From NCBI GenBank assembly GCA_963831105.1, contig CAWHOS010000006.1:178668-242667 (forward strand): a stretch of 64,000 nt of DNA, written 5' to 3'. Of this stretch, positions 1-13,210 are shown piece by piece; position 1 is the first letter of the stretch; each line of letters starts with the position of its first letter. A model generated the notes under the pieces. That model did no database searches. It was given only the letters and a program-made list of their open reading frames with translations, and was not told the origin of the DNA. The stretch comes from DATFQI01 sp963831105 (GTDB taxonomy: Bacteria > Actinomycetota > Thermoleophilia > Solirubrobacterales > Solirubrobacteraceae). The translations under genes were made by a program, and so were the position numbers.

Positions 1-360
1 CTCGATGCCGTTGCCGTCGGCGTCGGGGAGGTAGATCGCCTCGTGGGTGCGGTGGTCCGACGCGCCCTGGATCGGCGTGCTCGTCGCCGCCAGGCGCACC
101 GCGGCGCGGGCGAGCTCCTCGCGCGAGGGATAGAGCAGCGCGTAGTGGTAGAGGCCGGCGTGGCGCCCGGCCGGCTGCGCCTGCGGGTCCTCGCGCAGGA
201 CGACGGTCACCTCGGAGCCGTCGCCGAGCTCCGCCGTCCCGTCGCCGCGGCCGTGCAGGCGCAGGCCCAGGGCCTGCTGGTACCAGCCGATCGCGCGGTC
301 GAGGTCGCGCACGGTCAGCTCGACGGCGCCGAGCCGCAGGGCGGAGGGCAATGTCGTCAT
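1..360 (-). CDS. VOC (glyoxalase/extradiol dioxygenase-like) family protein, partial
   Basis: Read from the ATG at 360, about 120 residues of a vicinal-oxygen-chelate protein are visible and the C-terminal part lies beyond the window. The N-terminus has the family pattern LGAVELTVRDL followed by the helix DRAIGWYQQALGL, a glycine-rich turn, and the strand HAGLYHYALLYPS. The visible part stops at DADGNGIE, where this family normally carries the last metal-ligand Glu of a module. The GLYHYALLYPSREELARA segment resembles catechol 2,3-dioxygenase-like (CatE-type) two-module proteins, so a second module probably follows. It is divergent from nadE, 36 bases apart. Substrate cannot be predicted. The reading frame is intact throughout the visible part. 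Confidence 0.8.
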   Translation of the reverse strand, partial: MTTLPSALRLGAVELTVRDLDRAIGWYQQALGLRLHGRGDGTAELGDGSEVTVVLREDPQAQPAGRHAGLYHYALLYPSREELARAAVRLAATSTPIQGASDHRTHEAIYLPDADGNGIE

Positions 361-396
361 GCCGCACAGGATGGCGTGTCGGGTAAGACTGCGCGG

Positions 397-2436
<2,040 letters not shown>

Positions 2437-2520
2437 TCGGTGACATCCTCCTGAGAACGGGGTAGCGAACCTCGTGCAGGGGTGCCTCGGGAGGGCACCG
2501 AGCGACAGGGGAGGGTTGTC

Positions 2521-4161
2521 ATGACCCACAGAGGCAGGTACCGGGCTGCGGCCGTCGTCGTCGCGCTCGCAGCGTTCGCCGCCTTGCCGGCGGCCGCGTC
2601 CGCGCATCCCGCGGACTGCGCGAAGGACCTCACGAGGGCGCCGAGCGGTGAGCGCTGGGTCGACTGGGGAGGCGGCAGCGACGGCTGCGTGACCATGGCC
2701 TCCGAGCAGGCCGCCGGCCCCGACCGCACGCCCGCGGCCGCGTCGGCGGCGGACGATCGCCCGACCGGCTCCTTCCGCCAGGTCGGCCACGAGCCGCTGC
2801 GCGACCGCGGCATGAACGCGGCGCTCGCGGTCCACGGTGACTACGCGTACGTCGGCAGCCGCACCGACGGCGGCCACGCCGGGCCAGCCGCAGGGCGGGC
2901 TGATGGTCGTCGACGTCTCGCGGGCCTCGGCGCCGCGGCTGGTGGCCGGGCCGCTCGATCCCCGCCCCGGGGAGTCCACGCGCGAGCTGCGGGTGTGGCG
3001 CTCCAAGGGCCTGCTGATCGTGCTCAACACCAACTGCGGCGTGGGGCCGACCCTGCACCAGTGCACGGTGCCGTCGATCTCCAACATCCGCTTCTACAAC
3101 ATCAACGGGCGCCACGCGGACGCGGCCGAAGCTCGTGCGCGAGCTGAAGGTCGACACGCACGAGTTCTTCCTCTGGGAGGACCCGGGGGACCGCGGGCGG
3201 GCTCTGATCTTCGCCGGCAACGCGAGCTCCACCTGCGGCACGCGCGGCGGCGCGCCGAGCTGCCCGTTCTCCGTCTGGGACATCTCGGACGTGCTCGACG
3301 GCGGAGCGCCGGAGACGCTCTACAGCGGGCCGTACCCGTACAGCCGCTATCCGGCGGCGCCCGAGCCGGTGCAGAAGCCGACGGGCGGCCTGCACTCGCT
3401 GACGGTCTCCAACGACGGCAGCGAGGCGTTCTTCGCGCTGCTGACCGGCGGCTTCGCGATCGCCGACGTGTCGGAGTTCGCCGACGGCGACCCGTTCCCG
3501 CAGCCGCGGGCGATCACCCGCAACGAGGCGCGCCCGACGTGGGCGGGCCCCGGCGCGCACAGCGCCGTGCGGCTGTGGGGCCGCGACTGGGCGTGGGTCT
3601 CCGACGAGGTCTACGGCTCGGCGACCGGCGCCGACCACGGCTGCCCGTGGGGCTGGACGCGGATGGTCGACGTCTCCGACCCGAAGGCGCCGACCGTGCA
3701 GGCGGAGTACCGGGAGCCGGAGAACGACCCGGCGACGTGCACCGACGTGGAACCCGCCGCGCACGTCCTACTCCGCGCACAACCCGACGCTGACGCCGCA
3801 CATCGCGTTCAGCACATGGCACTCCGGCGGGCTGCAGGCGGTCTCGCTCGAGGATCCGCGGCAGCCGTACCAGCTCGCGGAGTTCACGCCGAAGCCGTTG
3901 GGCTCCGTGCTGATCGAGGACCCGCGGCTGTCGTCGGACCCGGACACGGGCCGCAACGAGAAGGTCGTGATGTGGAGCTACGCGGTCGTGCAGGACGGCC
4001 TGATCTACGTCGTCGACCTGCGCAACGGCCTCTACGTGCTGCGCTACGACGGGCCGTACGCGGGCGAGGTGGACCGGGTCGGCTTCCTCGACGGCAACTC
4101 CAACCAGGGCGACGCGCTCTGCTTCGACCCGGTCGGGAGGCCTCCGCGCTCCTGCGGCTGA
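2521..4161 (+). CDS. Secreted LVIVD-type beta-propeller protein (frame broken by three extra bases)
   Basis: The ATG at 2521 follows GGGGAGGG and starts a clear signal peptide (basic n-region THRGRYR, then AAAVVVALAAFAALPAAASA). The mature protein contains repeated propeller-like blades: GGLMVVDVSRASAPRLV, PFSVWDISDV, GGFAIADVSEF, TRMVDVSDPKAP, GGLQAVSLEDPRQP and GLIYVVDLRNGLYVLRYDG, the pattern of LVIVD-repeat extracellular proteins. Single extra bases near 2882, 3128 and 3750-3762 have to be skipped; the corrected product is about 545 residues ending in RPPRSCG. Cysteines are frequent and probably paired. Function is unknown; such proteins are usually exported and sometimes lipid- or wall-associated. 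It ends 5 bases before the convergent ROK gene. Confidence 0.75.
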
Positions 4162-4166
4162 GCCGG

Positions 4167-5363
4167 TCAGCGCGCGGCGCGCAGCAGCCGCGCGCCGCGG
4201 CGCAGCACGAGGGCGACCGCGCCGAGCACCTCGGCGCGGTCGCCCAGCGCGCCCTCGAGCACCGTGACGTCGTCGGCCGCGGAGCGGACGGCGCCGCGGC
4301 GCAGGGCGGCGGCCAGCGGATCGAGCAGGATCTCGCCGGCGGCCGCGAGGTCGCCGCCGACGACGACCCGCTGCGGGTTGAGCAGGTTGCAGAGCGTGGC
4401 GACGGCGGTCCCGATCCGCGTGCCCGCCCGCGCGATCGCGGTCGCGCTGGCGTCGTCGCCTGAGAGCGCGGCGTCCACGAGGGCGGGCAGCGACGCGGGC
4501 GCGCCGTCGGGCAGCGAGGCGAGGATCGCGTCCGAGCCCGCGAGCGTCTCGAGGCAGCCGCGGTTGCCGCAGCGGCAGACGGGGCCGCCGGGCTCGATGA
4601 TCGTGTGGCCGATCTCGCCGGCCGTGCCGCCGCTGCCGCCGTAGGGGCGGCCGCGCACGATCAACCCGGCGCCGATCCCGGTGGCCAGCTTGAGGTAGGC
4701 GAGGTCCCCGGCGCCGCGGCCGGCGCCCCACATCCACTCGCTGAGCGCGCCGAGGCTCGCGTCGTTCTCGACCTCGACGTGGTGGCCGAGCGCGTCGGAC
4801 ATCGCGTCGGCGGCGCGAACGCCGACCCAGCCCGGGAGGATCGTCGAGTCGCCGAGCTCGCCCGTCGGCCGGTGCACCGGCCCCGGCAGGCCCATCCCGA
4901 CCCCCGCGATCTCCGACGGGGCGGCGCCCGCCTCCTCGAGCACCTCGGCGACGAGCCGCTTCGCCAGCGCGATCGCCTCCGCGGCGGGCAGGTCGGCGTC
5001 GAGCGGCACCTGGCGCTGCGCGAGCACGCGGTGAGCGAGGTCGGCCAGCGCGACGCGCAGGTGGCGCTTGCCGAAGTCCAGGCCGACGGCGACCCCCGCG
5101 GCGCGGTCGAGCGCGACCAGGACGGGCGGGCGGCCCATCGCGCCGGGGTCGCGCGGTGCGGCGCCGCCGTGCGGCTCGACGACCAGCCGCGCCTCCTGCA
5201 GCTCGTTGATGACCGCCGACACGGTCGACGGCGCGAGCGCGGTCCGCCGCGCCAGCTCGGCGCGCGACGTGGGGCCCGCCGACGCCAGCACGCCGAACAC
5301 GCGGGCGCGGGCGGTGAGCCGGGTGGCTGGGTCGGTCCGTTCCAAGACTTGACACGGTGACAT
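4167..5363 (-). CDS. ROK-family transcriptional regulator
   Basis: A NagC/XylR-like sugar-responsive repressor of about 398 residues. An N-terminal winged helix (TRAELARRTALAPSTVSAVINELQEARLV) is followed by the ROK sugar-kinase-like fold, with VGLDFGKRHLRVALADL as the nucleotide-binding-like motif and the zinc signature CRCGNRGCLE. The GAGLIVRGRPYGGSGGTAGEIGH segment is the ROK core. I choose the internal ATG (MSPCQVLERTD) about five codons inside the longest GTG-started frame. It is divergent from the GH3 gene with under 80 bases between starts, so it most likely controls that glycosidase and itself in response to a sugar. The ligand is not predictable. Reading frame intact. Confidence 0.9.
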   Translation of the reverse strand: MSPCQVLERTDPATRLTARARVFGVLASAGPTSRAELARRTALAPSTVSAVINELQEARLVVEPHGGAAPRDPGAMGRPPVLVALDRAAGVAVGLDFGKRHLRVALADLAHRVLAQRQVPLDADLPAAEAIALAKRLVAEVLEEAGAAPSEIAGVGMGLPGPVHRPTGELGDSTILPGWVGVRAADAMSDALGHHVEVENDASLGALSEWMWGAGRGAGDLAYLKLATGIGAGLIVRGRPYGGSGGTAGEIGHTIIEPGGPVCRCGNRGCLETLAGSDAILASLPDGAPASLPALVDAALSGDDASATAIARAGTRIGTAVATLCNLLNPQRVVVGGDLAAAGEILLDPLAAALRRGAVRSAADDVTVLEGALGDRAEVLGAVALVLRRGARLLRAAR

Positions 5364-5400
5364 ACTTCGAAATCGCACAAATGCCGCCGGGAGTCGGCGT
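5345..5400. promoter_or_regulatory. Divergent control region between ROK repressor and GH3 glycosidase
   Basis: This short stretch is the most AT-rich part of the neighbourhood and contains a TTGACA hexamer near 5350, the only consensus -35-like element I see here, oriented toward the GH3 gene; no convincing -10 follows at the ideal distance. It overlaps the beginning of the ROK reading frame. A ROK operator is expected here, but I could not define one by eye. Confidence 0.3.
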
Positions 5401-5433
5401 GCGGTCTGTCACCGGGAGGAAGAGGGGTACACG

Positions 5434-8064
<2,631 letters not shown>

Positions 8065-8067
8065 CGG

Positions 8068-8544
8068 TCAGGCGGGGACGCCCGCGAGCGCGAGCGACTG
8101 GTTCGCGTAGCGGGCGTCCCCGGTGACCTCCTGGCCGAGCCAGCCGGGCGGGGCGAAGGCGGCGCTCGCCTCGGTGGAGGCGAACTCGATCTCCGCCGTG
8201 AGCAGGCCCGCGTGCGCGCCCTCGAAGACGTCGACCTCCGCGGTCACGCCGCCCTCGAGCGGCACGAGGTGGCGGGTCTTGGCGATCCGCCGGCCGTCCG
8301 TCAGCGCCCACAGCGCCTCGAAGCGGCGGTCGTCGATCTCGAGCTCCTCCTCGACGCGGACGTGCGCCGGGCCGGACTTGACGGTCAGCGTCGAGCGGCC
8401 CGCGCGGCGGCGGATGCGGACCTCGACACCGTCGGGCGCGATCGCCAGATAGCCCTGCTCGATCGGCTCGCCGGCGGGCATGCCGTCGGGCGTGCGCGCG
8501 AGCAGGAACTTGCGCTCGATCTCGACGCGGGGCGCGGCGGTCAT
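8068..8544 (-). CDS. CYTH-domain protein (triphosphate tunnel metalloenzyme)
   Basis: A 158-residue stand-alone CYTH protein. The metal-binding signature ExExK is intact at the N-terminus (VEIERKF, Glu8, Glu10, Lys12), followed by basic strands EVRIRRRAGRSTLTVKSG that line the triphosphate tunnel, and the acidic strands VEEELEID, TAEVDVFEG and LTAEIEF. Such proteins hydrolyse tripolyphosphate or thiamine triphosphate, or more rarely cyclise ATP; tripolyphosphatase is the usual bacterial activity, but this is inferred. It is divergent from the CYTH-CHAD gene, with only 19 bases between the two start codons, and ends 4 bases from the convergent GH3 stop. Intact. Confidence 0.88.
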   Translation of the reverse strand: MTAAPRVEIERKFLLARTPDGMPAGEPIEQGYLAIAPDGVEVRIRRRAGRSTLTVKSGPAHVRVEEELEIDDRRFEALWALTDGRRIAKTRHLVPLEGGVTAEVDVFEGAHAGLLTAEIEFASTEASAAFAPPGWLGQEVTGDARYANQSLALAGVPA

Positions 8545-8563
8545 GCATGGAACACTACGGCCC

Positions 8564-10100
8564 GTGTCGCCGGATCCGGTCGATCTGATCCTGCCCTCGT
8601 CGCTGGATCAGGCGGCGGCGCTCGCGCTGCTCGAGGAGCGGCTCGAGCTCACCCGCGGGCGCCGGCGGGTCGGCGACCGCACGATGCTGGACACCTTCGA
8701 CGGCCGCCTGCGGGCCGCGGGGCTGCGGGCCGAGCGGCCGGCCGGCCGGGGCGCCCGGATCGAGCTGCACGAGCCCGGCGCGCCGGTGCGCCGGGCGGAG
8801 GTGGCGCGCGCGAAGCGCCACCTCGCGCAGGAGCTCCCGCGGGGCGCGGTGCGCGAGCGCCTGGAGCCCGTGCTCGAGGAGCGCGCGCTGCTGCCGGCGG
8901 TGCGCGTGCGCAGCGCCCTGCTGCCGCTGGCGGTCGTCGACTCCGACGCCAAGACCGTCGTGCGGCTGGAGATCGAGCACCCCCAGCTGGTCGACGGAAA
9001 CGGCGGGCGGGTCGCGCTGACCCCGCGGCTGGCGCTGCGGCCCGTGCTCGGCTACGACCGCGCCTACGCCCGCACGCTCGCGGTGCTGCGCGACGAGCTG
9101 GGGCTCGAGCCCGCCGAGCGCACGCTCTACGACGAGGCGGTGCTCGCGGCAGGCGGCCGGCCGGACGGCGTGCCGACCAAGCTGCGCCCGGACCTGCCGC
9201 GCGGGACGCGCACGGCCGCCGCGGCGGCGTTCGTGCTCGAGGAGCTCGCGGGCGTCGCGGAGCTCAACCTGCCGGGCGCCGTCGACGACCTCGACCCGGA
9301 GTTCCTGCACGACCTGCGGGTCTCGATCCGGCGCGCGCGCTCCGTGCTGCGCGAGCTCAAGGACGTCCACGACCCGGAGGCCCGCGACCACCTGCGCGCA
9401 GGAGCTGAAGTGGGCGCAGGCGCTGACCGGCCCGGTGCGCGACCTCGACGTCCAGCTGCTCGAGTGGCCGGAGCTCGCCACGCACGTGGGCGAGACCCGG
9501 GCGGCCGAGCTCGAGCCGCTGCGGGCGCTGCTGGCGCGCCGCCGCGAGCGGGAGCGGGTGGTCATGCGCCGTGGCCTGCGCGGGAAGCGCTTCCGTGCGG
9601 CGCTGCGGGCCTGGCACGCGCTCGCGGTGGAGGCGGAGGGGCCGGGCGAGGACGCGGGGCGGCCGATCGAGGCGACCGCGGGCGAGCGGATCCTCAAGGT
9701 GCGCCGGCGGATCCTGCGCGACGGCGCCGAGATCGACGACGACAGCCCGGCGGAGGCGCTGCACGACCTGCGCAAGCGCTGCAAGGAGCTGCGGTACCTG
9801 CTCGAGCTGTTCGGCTCCGTGTTCGGAGCCAAGGCGGTCGACCCGCTGCTCTCGGCGCTCAAGGACCTGCAGAAGGTGCTCGGCCGCTTCCAGGACCGCG
9901 CCGTCCAGGTCGAGACGCTGCGCGACATGCGCCACGACCTCGCCGCCGAGCCCGAGGGGCCGGCCGCGCTGATCGCGCTCGGGCCGGTGCTCGACGCCCT
10001 GCTCGCCGACCAGGAGGCCGCGCGCGCCGAGTTCGCGGACGCGTTCGCGGGCTTCGCCCAGGCGGCCGGTCGCAAGCGCGTCGAGAAGGCCTTCGGGTGA
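8564..10100 (+). CDS. CYTH-CHAD fusion protein (one extra base)
   Basis: About 511 residues from the GTG at 8564. The N-terminal ~210 residues follow the CYTH strand order (TMLDTFDGRLRAAGLRAE, KTVVRLEIEHP) but lack the ExExK metal signature, so this CYTH half looks catalytically degenerate. The C-terminal ~300 residues are a CHAD domain, a helical fold that binds polyphosphate through conserved His and basic residues: FLHDLRVSIRRARSVLREL and ALHDLRKRCKELRYLLELF are the two family signatures. One extra base near 9400 separates the two halves into different frames. The stop overlaps the parA-like GTG start in GTGA, so the two products are translationally coupled. CHAD proteins localise to polyphosphate granules. 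Confidence 0.85.
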
Positions 10101-10846
10101 AGACGCTCGCCACCTACTCGATCAAGGGCGGCGTGGGGAAGACCTCCGCGGCCGTCAACCTCGGCGCGCTGGCGGCGGCCGACGGCCTGCGCACCGTGCT
10201 CTGGGATCTCGACCCGCAAGGTGCCGCCTCCTTCCTGTTCCGGATCCGGCCCAAGGTCAAGGGCGGCGGCGGCCGCCTGATCCGCGACAAGGAGCCGCTC
10301 GCGGTGATGAAGGGCACCGACGTCGAGGGGCTCGACCTGCTGCCCGCCGACTTCTCCTACCGCAACCTCGACCTCGAGCTCGATCGCCGCAAGAAGCCGC
10401 TGGCGGGCGTCCGCCGCGTGCTCGCGCAGCTCGACGGCGACTACGACCTGGCGATCCTCGACTGCCCGCCCTCGATCTCGCTCGTCTCCGAGAACGTCTT
10501 CGCCGCGGCCGACCTGCTGCTCGTCCCGCTCATCCCCTCGACGCTGTCGGTGCGCACGCTCGAGCAGCTGCGGCGCTTCCTGACGCAGATCGAGCAGCCC
10601 GCGCCGGAGGTGCTCGCCTTCTTCTCGATGGTCGACCGCCGCAAGCGGCTGCACCGCGACCTGGTCGCCTCGCTGCCCGCGGAGCTCCCGGGGGTCGCCG
10701 ACGTGGCGATCCCGAACGCGAGCGTCGTCGAGCTGATGGGCCTGCGGCGCGAGCCGGTCGTGACCTCGGCGCCGCGCCACGTCGCGTCGGAGGCGTACAG
10801 GCGGCTGTGGGCGCAGGCCCGCGCCGTGCTCGACGGCGCGGGGTGA
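10097..10846 (+). CDS. ParA/MinD-type ATPase coupled to CHAD protein
   Basis: A 249-residue ParA-family ATPase starting at the GTG inside the GTGA overlap with the CHAD gene. It has the deviant Walker A YSIKGGVGKTSAAVNLG (signature Lys plus catalytic Lys), Walker A' VLWDLDPQGAASF, and the Walker B-like LAILDCPPSISLVSENVFAAADLLLVP. No parB follows and the copy is not beside an origin, so a chromosome-partition role is unlikely. Coupling to a CHAD protein suggests ATP-driven positioning or counting of polyphosphate granules, by analogy with McdA-type ParA proteins that position carboxysomes. That role is inference. A structured intergenic element follows directly. Confidence 0.9.
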   Translation: MKTLATYSIKGGVGKTSAAVNLGALAAADGLRTVLWDLDPQGAASFLFRIRPKVKGGGGRLIRDKEPLAVMKGTDVEGLDLLPADFSYRNLDLELDRRKKPLAGVRRVLAQLDGDYDLAILDCPPSISLVSENVFAAADLLLVPLIPSTLSVRTLEQLRRFLTQIEQPAPEVLAFFSMVDRRKRLHRDLVASLPAELPGVADVAIPNASVVELMGLRREPVVTSAPRHVASEAYRRLWAQARAVLDGAG

Positions 10847-10854
10847 AGTCGGGT

Positions 10855-10945
10855 CGCCCGAGGTCGTGAGGGTCGGTGATGAGGAGGAGAGACCGAGCCT
10901 GTGACCTCGGGCGGCGGGCGCTTGGGGGGACCTCGTGGAGCGCCC
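10855..10945. ncRNA. Structured intergenic element after parA (RNA or terminator candidate)
   Basis: The arms CGCCCGAGGTC (10855-10865) and GACCTCGGGCG (10903-10913) form a perfect 11-bp inverted repeat, with an inner TCGGT/ACCGA pair (10873-10877, 10892-10896). A second hairpin follows directly: GGGCGCT (10916-10922) with AGCGCCC (10939-10945), whose loop reads CCCCCC on the minus strand. Actinomycete 6C RNAs are described as two stem-loops with C-rich loops, so such an RNA on the minus strand is conceivable, but only one loop has a C6 run. A terminator of the CHAD-parA operon is the plain alternative; no U-tract is visible. Confidence 0.4.
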
Positions 10946-11039
10946 GCTGCGTGCATTGAAGCCGGCGCGGGCGGAGACCGCGTGACGATCTCGTTACCCG
11001 GCCGGTGAGCCGCGGCCGCCGCGGGCGTAGGCTGCGGTC

Positions 11040-11639
11040 GTGAGCGGTCCGATCGGCCTGGAGCGGCTCCCCGCCGACGTGTCGGCGTGGGTGGAAGCGT
11101 GTGCGACGGCGCTCGCCGCGTGCGCCGCGCAGCTCGATGCGGTGATCGCGGGATCCGGCGCGGCGGCCGTCGAGGAGATGGACCTTCGGCGCGCCGCGTG
11201 CGGGCACGCCGCGGCCGAGTTGCTGGCCGCGGTGCGCGCGAGCCGGCGCCCCGGGCCCGACCGCTCGCGCCTCGCCGAGCTCGCGCGCACGACGGACCGC
11301 ACGGCCGAGGCCGTGAACTCGGTCGCCTGGGCCTGGTCGCGCCATCCGATCCCGCAGCTCGCGAACGTCCTGCGCGCGATCCGCGACGCGACGCGCGCCG
11401 CCTCCCGGGCGGCCGCCTCGATCGAGGACGAGGGCGCCCGGCAGGTATGGGACGCGCGCTGCCGCGAGCGCGAGGCCGAGGCCCGCTTCCTCGCCCGCGC
11501 CGCGCGGGGCGAGCTGCTCTCGGGCCACGACGACGTGCGCCTCGCCGCGGCCGCTCATGACCTGCTGACCTATGCGTCGCTCTGGCTCGCCGCGGTCGCC
11601 CGCTTGCGTGCGGCCATGCTGCGGTTCTCGCTCGAGTAG
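11040..11639 (+). CDS. All-helical protein, probable degenerate DUF47/PhoU-like paralogue
   Basis: A 199-residue alanine/arginine-rich protein with a GTG start. No standard family is obvious. Its length and helix order match the DUF47 protein encoded 33 bases downstream on the other strand: RCREREAEARFLARAARGELL aligns with HRLENEADQIVRAAVAQLF, and the last helices (HDLLTYASLWLAAVARLRAAMLR) align with WKDIFETLEESVDACERVANVLE. The acidic metal-binding ExxxD residues of PhoU-like bundles are not kept. I infer a diverged paralogue or a helical partner of the DUF47 protein, with low certainty; a purely coincidental four-helix bundle is possible. Confidence 0.6.
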   Translation: MSGPIGLERLPADVSAWVEACATALAACAAQLDAVIAGSGAAAVEEMDLRRAACGHAAAELLAAVRASRRPGPDRSRLAELARTTDRTAEAVNSVAWAWSRHPIPQLANVLRAIRDATRAASRAAASIEDEGARQVWDARCREREAEARFLARAARGELLSGHDDVRLAAAAHDLLTYASLWLAAVARLRAAMLRFSLE

Positions 11640-11689
11640 CGCTCGTGCTGGCGGCGCCTTGCGCCGGCCCGCTCAGCGGCGCGAGCGCT
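11638..11689. terminator. Hairpin between convergent genes
   Basis: Outer arms AGCGCTCG (11638-11645) and CGAGCGCT (11682-11689) enclose an inner CGGCGC-CTT-GCGCCG stem. It sits exactly between the convergent helical-protein and DUF47 genes, with the right arm inside the DUF47 tail. No T-run is present, so function as a terminator is only likely by position. Confidence 0.35.
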
Positions 11690-12299
11690 GCTTGAGCGTG
11701 ATGCCCTCGAGCACGTTGGCGACGCGCTCGCACGCGTCGACGGACTCCTCGAGCGTCTCGAAGATGTCCTTCCAGCGGATCACGATCATCGGGTCGATCC
11801 CGTGCGCGAACAGCTGCGCGACGGCGGCGCGGACGATCTGGTCGGCCTCGTTCTCGAGCCGGTGGATCTCGACGATGTGGTCAGCCAGGTCCATCCCGTT
11901 GCGCAGCTCGTGCAGCGCCGCCGTCACCTCGTGCGCGGCGGCGACGAGCAGCTCGGCGATCGCCTCGGCCTGTTCCATCGGCGCCTCGACGGCGTAGCGG
12001 CCGAGCTGGTCGGCCGCCTCCTCGGCGAAGTCGACGACGTCGTCGAGCGCGACGGCCAGCGCGTGGACGTCGGCGGCGTCGAGGTGCGTGCGGCGGCCCT
12101 GCTCGGCGAGCCGGCGCAGGATCGCGTGGGTGATCCTGTCGCCCTCCTGCTCGCAGAGGTAGACCTCGCGGACCTGCTCGGCGGCGTCGGGGACGGCCGC
12201 GAGCGTGTCGCGCAGCAGCGCGGTGCCGCGCTCGGCGTTCTCGCCGGCGCGCTCGAACAGCTCGAGCAGATCGGGGTCGGGTGCCGCTCTGCGGCGCAT
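11673..12299 (-). CDS. DUF47 family PhoU-like protein
   Basis: A 208-residue helical-bundle protein of the DUF47 family, which accompanies Pit-type low-affinity phosphate transporters and resembles PhoU. Conserved elements are clear: LCEQEGDRITHAILRRL, HALAVALDDVVDFAEEAADQL, EIHRLENEADQIVRAAVAQLF and RWKDIFETLEESVDACERVAN; the acidic E/D residues form the expected metal-cluster sites. I start at the ATG at 12299 (MRRRAAPDPDLLELF). No pit transporter gene is adjacent, which is unusual. It is divergent from an OmpR-type response regulator across a region with a PHO-box-like repeat, so it may modulate phosphate uptake or signalling. Cytosolic. Confidence 0.9.
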   Translation of the reverse strand: MRRRAAPDPDLLELFERAGENAERGTALLRDTLAAVPDAAEQVREVYLCEQEGDRITHAILRRLAEQGRRTHLDAADVHALAVALDDVVDFAEEAADQLGRYAVEAPMEQAEAIAELLVAAAHEVTAALHELRNGMDLADHIVEIHRLENEADQIVRAAVAQLFAHGIDPMIVIRWKDIFETLEESVDACERVANVLEGITLKQRSRR

Positions 12300-12341
12300 C
12301 CCCTCGCACCGTAGGCGCGCGGCGCCCCTCTTTGCGCGGGC

Positions 12342-12363
12342 GTTCACAACTCATGCACACCTC
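12342..12363. promoter_or_regulatory. PHO-box-like 11-bp direct repeat
   Basis: Two adjacent 11-mers, GTTCACAACTC (12342-12352) and ATGCACACCTC (12353-12363), match at 8 of 11 positions. Tandem 11-bp repeats with a GTTCAC core are the form of actinomycete PhoP operators. The pair lies 43 bases upstream of the DUF47 start and 112 bases upstream of the OmpR-type regulator start, so it could serve either. Confidence 0.45.
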
Positions 12364-12474
12364 AGGGGCGCTGCTCGCAAAATGCGGGATCGACGCGGGA
12401 GCCTGTGGCCGAGCTGTTACCGGGCGCGGTGTGCGTCCTCACGGCGGGGAAACGCCCGACTATGGTGCGCCGCG

Positions 12475-13206
12475 ATGGTCGGCGTGCTCGACACCGACAG
12501 CGGCTTCATCCAGGTGCTCGTGAGACGGCTCGATGCCGCGGGGCTCCAGCACCGCGTGATCGGGACGCCGCCGTCGCACGACGCGCTCGTCGCGCTGCGG
12601 TTGTCCGCGCTCGTCGTCGATCCGGCCGTGCTCGGCCCGGCCGCGTGGAGCTATCTCGAGACGATGTGCGTGCGGATGCCCAACCTGGGGCTGGTCGTCT
12701 GCACGGCGCCGGTGGCCGTCGCGCAGAGGGTGCGCGGGCTGCGGCTGGGCGCCGACGACTGGCTGGCCAAGCCGTGCCATCCCGAGGAGGTCGTCGCGCG
12801 GCTGGAGGGCGTCGTGCGCCGTCGCGCGCTCGGCCGCGCGCGCCCCGAGCAGGGGCCGGTCGAGGTCGGCGGCCTGTCGGTCCGGCCCGACCGCTTCCAG
12901 GCCTACGTCGGCGAGCTCAGCGCCGACCTGACGCGGCGCGAGTTCGAGCTGATCCAGCTGCTCGCCGGGCGCGAGGGCCAGGTGCTGCCGCGCGAGGAGA
13001 TCTACGAGCGCGTGTGGGGCTACGCGATGGCGCACGGCGACCGCTCTGTCGACGTGTTCGTGCGCAAGCTGCGCCAGAAGCTGGAGAGGGTCTCGCCGGA
13101 CTGGCGCTACATCCACACGCACTTCGGGATCGGCTACCGCTTCGCGGCCGAGCCCGCGGGCGCGCCTGCGCTCGCCGCGCCGCCCGCCGTGCTCGCCGAG
13201 GCCTAG
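12475..13206 (+). CDS. OmpR/PhoB-type response regulator
   Basis: A 243-residue two-domain regulator. The receiver domain (1-115) is atypical: the N-terminal acidic pair is VLDTDSGF, the putative phospho-acceptor lies in SALVVDPAVLG, and the conserved Lys is in DDWLAKPCHPEEVV. The usual D-x-x-M/L-P-x-x-D/S-G loop is replaced, so phosphorylation may be weak or absent. The C-terminal winged helix (about 130-225) is canonical: LTRREFELIQLLAGREGQVLPREEIYERVWG, RSVDVFVRKLRQKLE, YIHTHFGIGYRF. No histidine kinase is adjacent. Divergence from the DUF47 gene and the PHO-like repeat between them suggest a link to phosphate control. ATG chosen at 12475. Confidence 0.9.
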   Translation: MVGVLDTDSGFIQVLVRRLDAAGLQHRVIGTPPSHDALVALRLSALVVDPAVLGPAAWSYLETMCVRMPNLGLVVCTAPVAVAQRVRGLRLGADDWLAKPCHPEEVVARLEGVVRRRALGRARPEQGPVEVGGLSVRPDRFQAYVGELSADLTRREFELIQLLAGREGQVLPREEIYERVWGYAMAHGDRSVDVFVRKLRQKLERVSPDWRYIHTHFGIGYRFAAEPAGAPALAAPPAVLAEA

Positions 13207-13210
13207 GAGC

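Noticed and set aside
10097..10846. Chromosome partition parA with a parS site
   Set aside because: No parB, gidB or rsm genes nearby, and no parS-like palindrome (TGTTTCACGTGAAACA type); coupling is to a CHAD gene.
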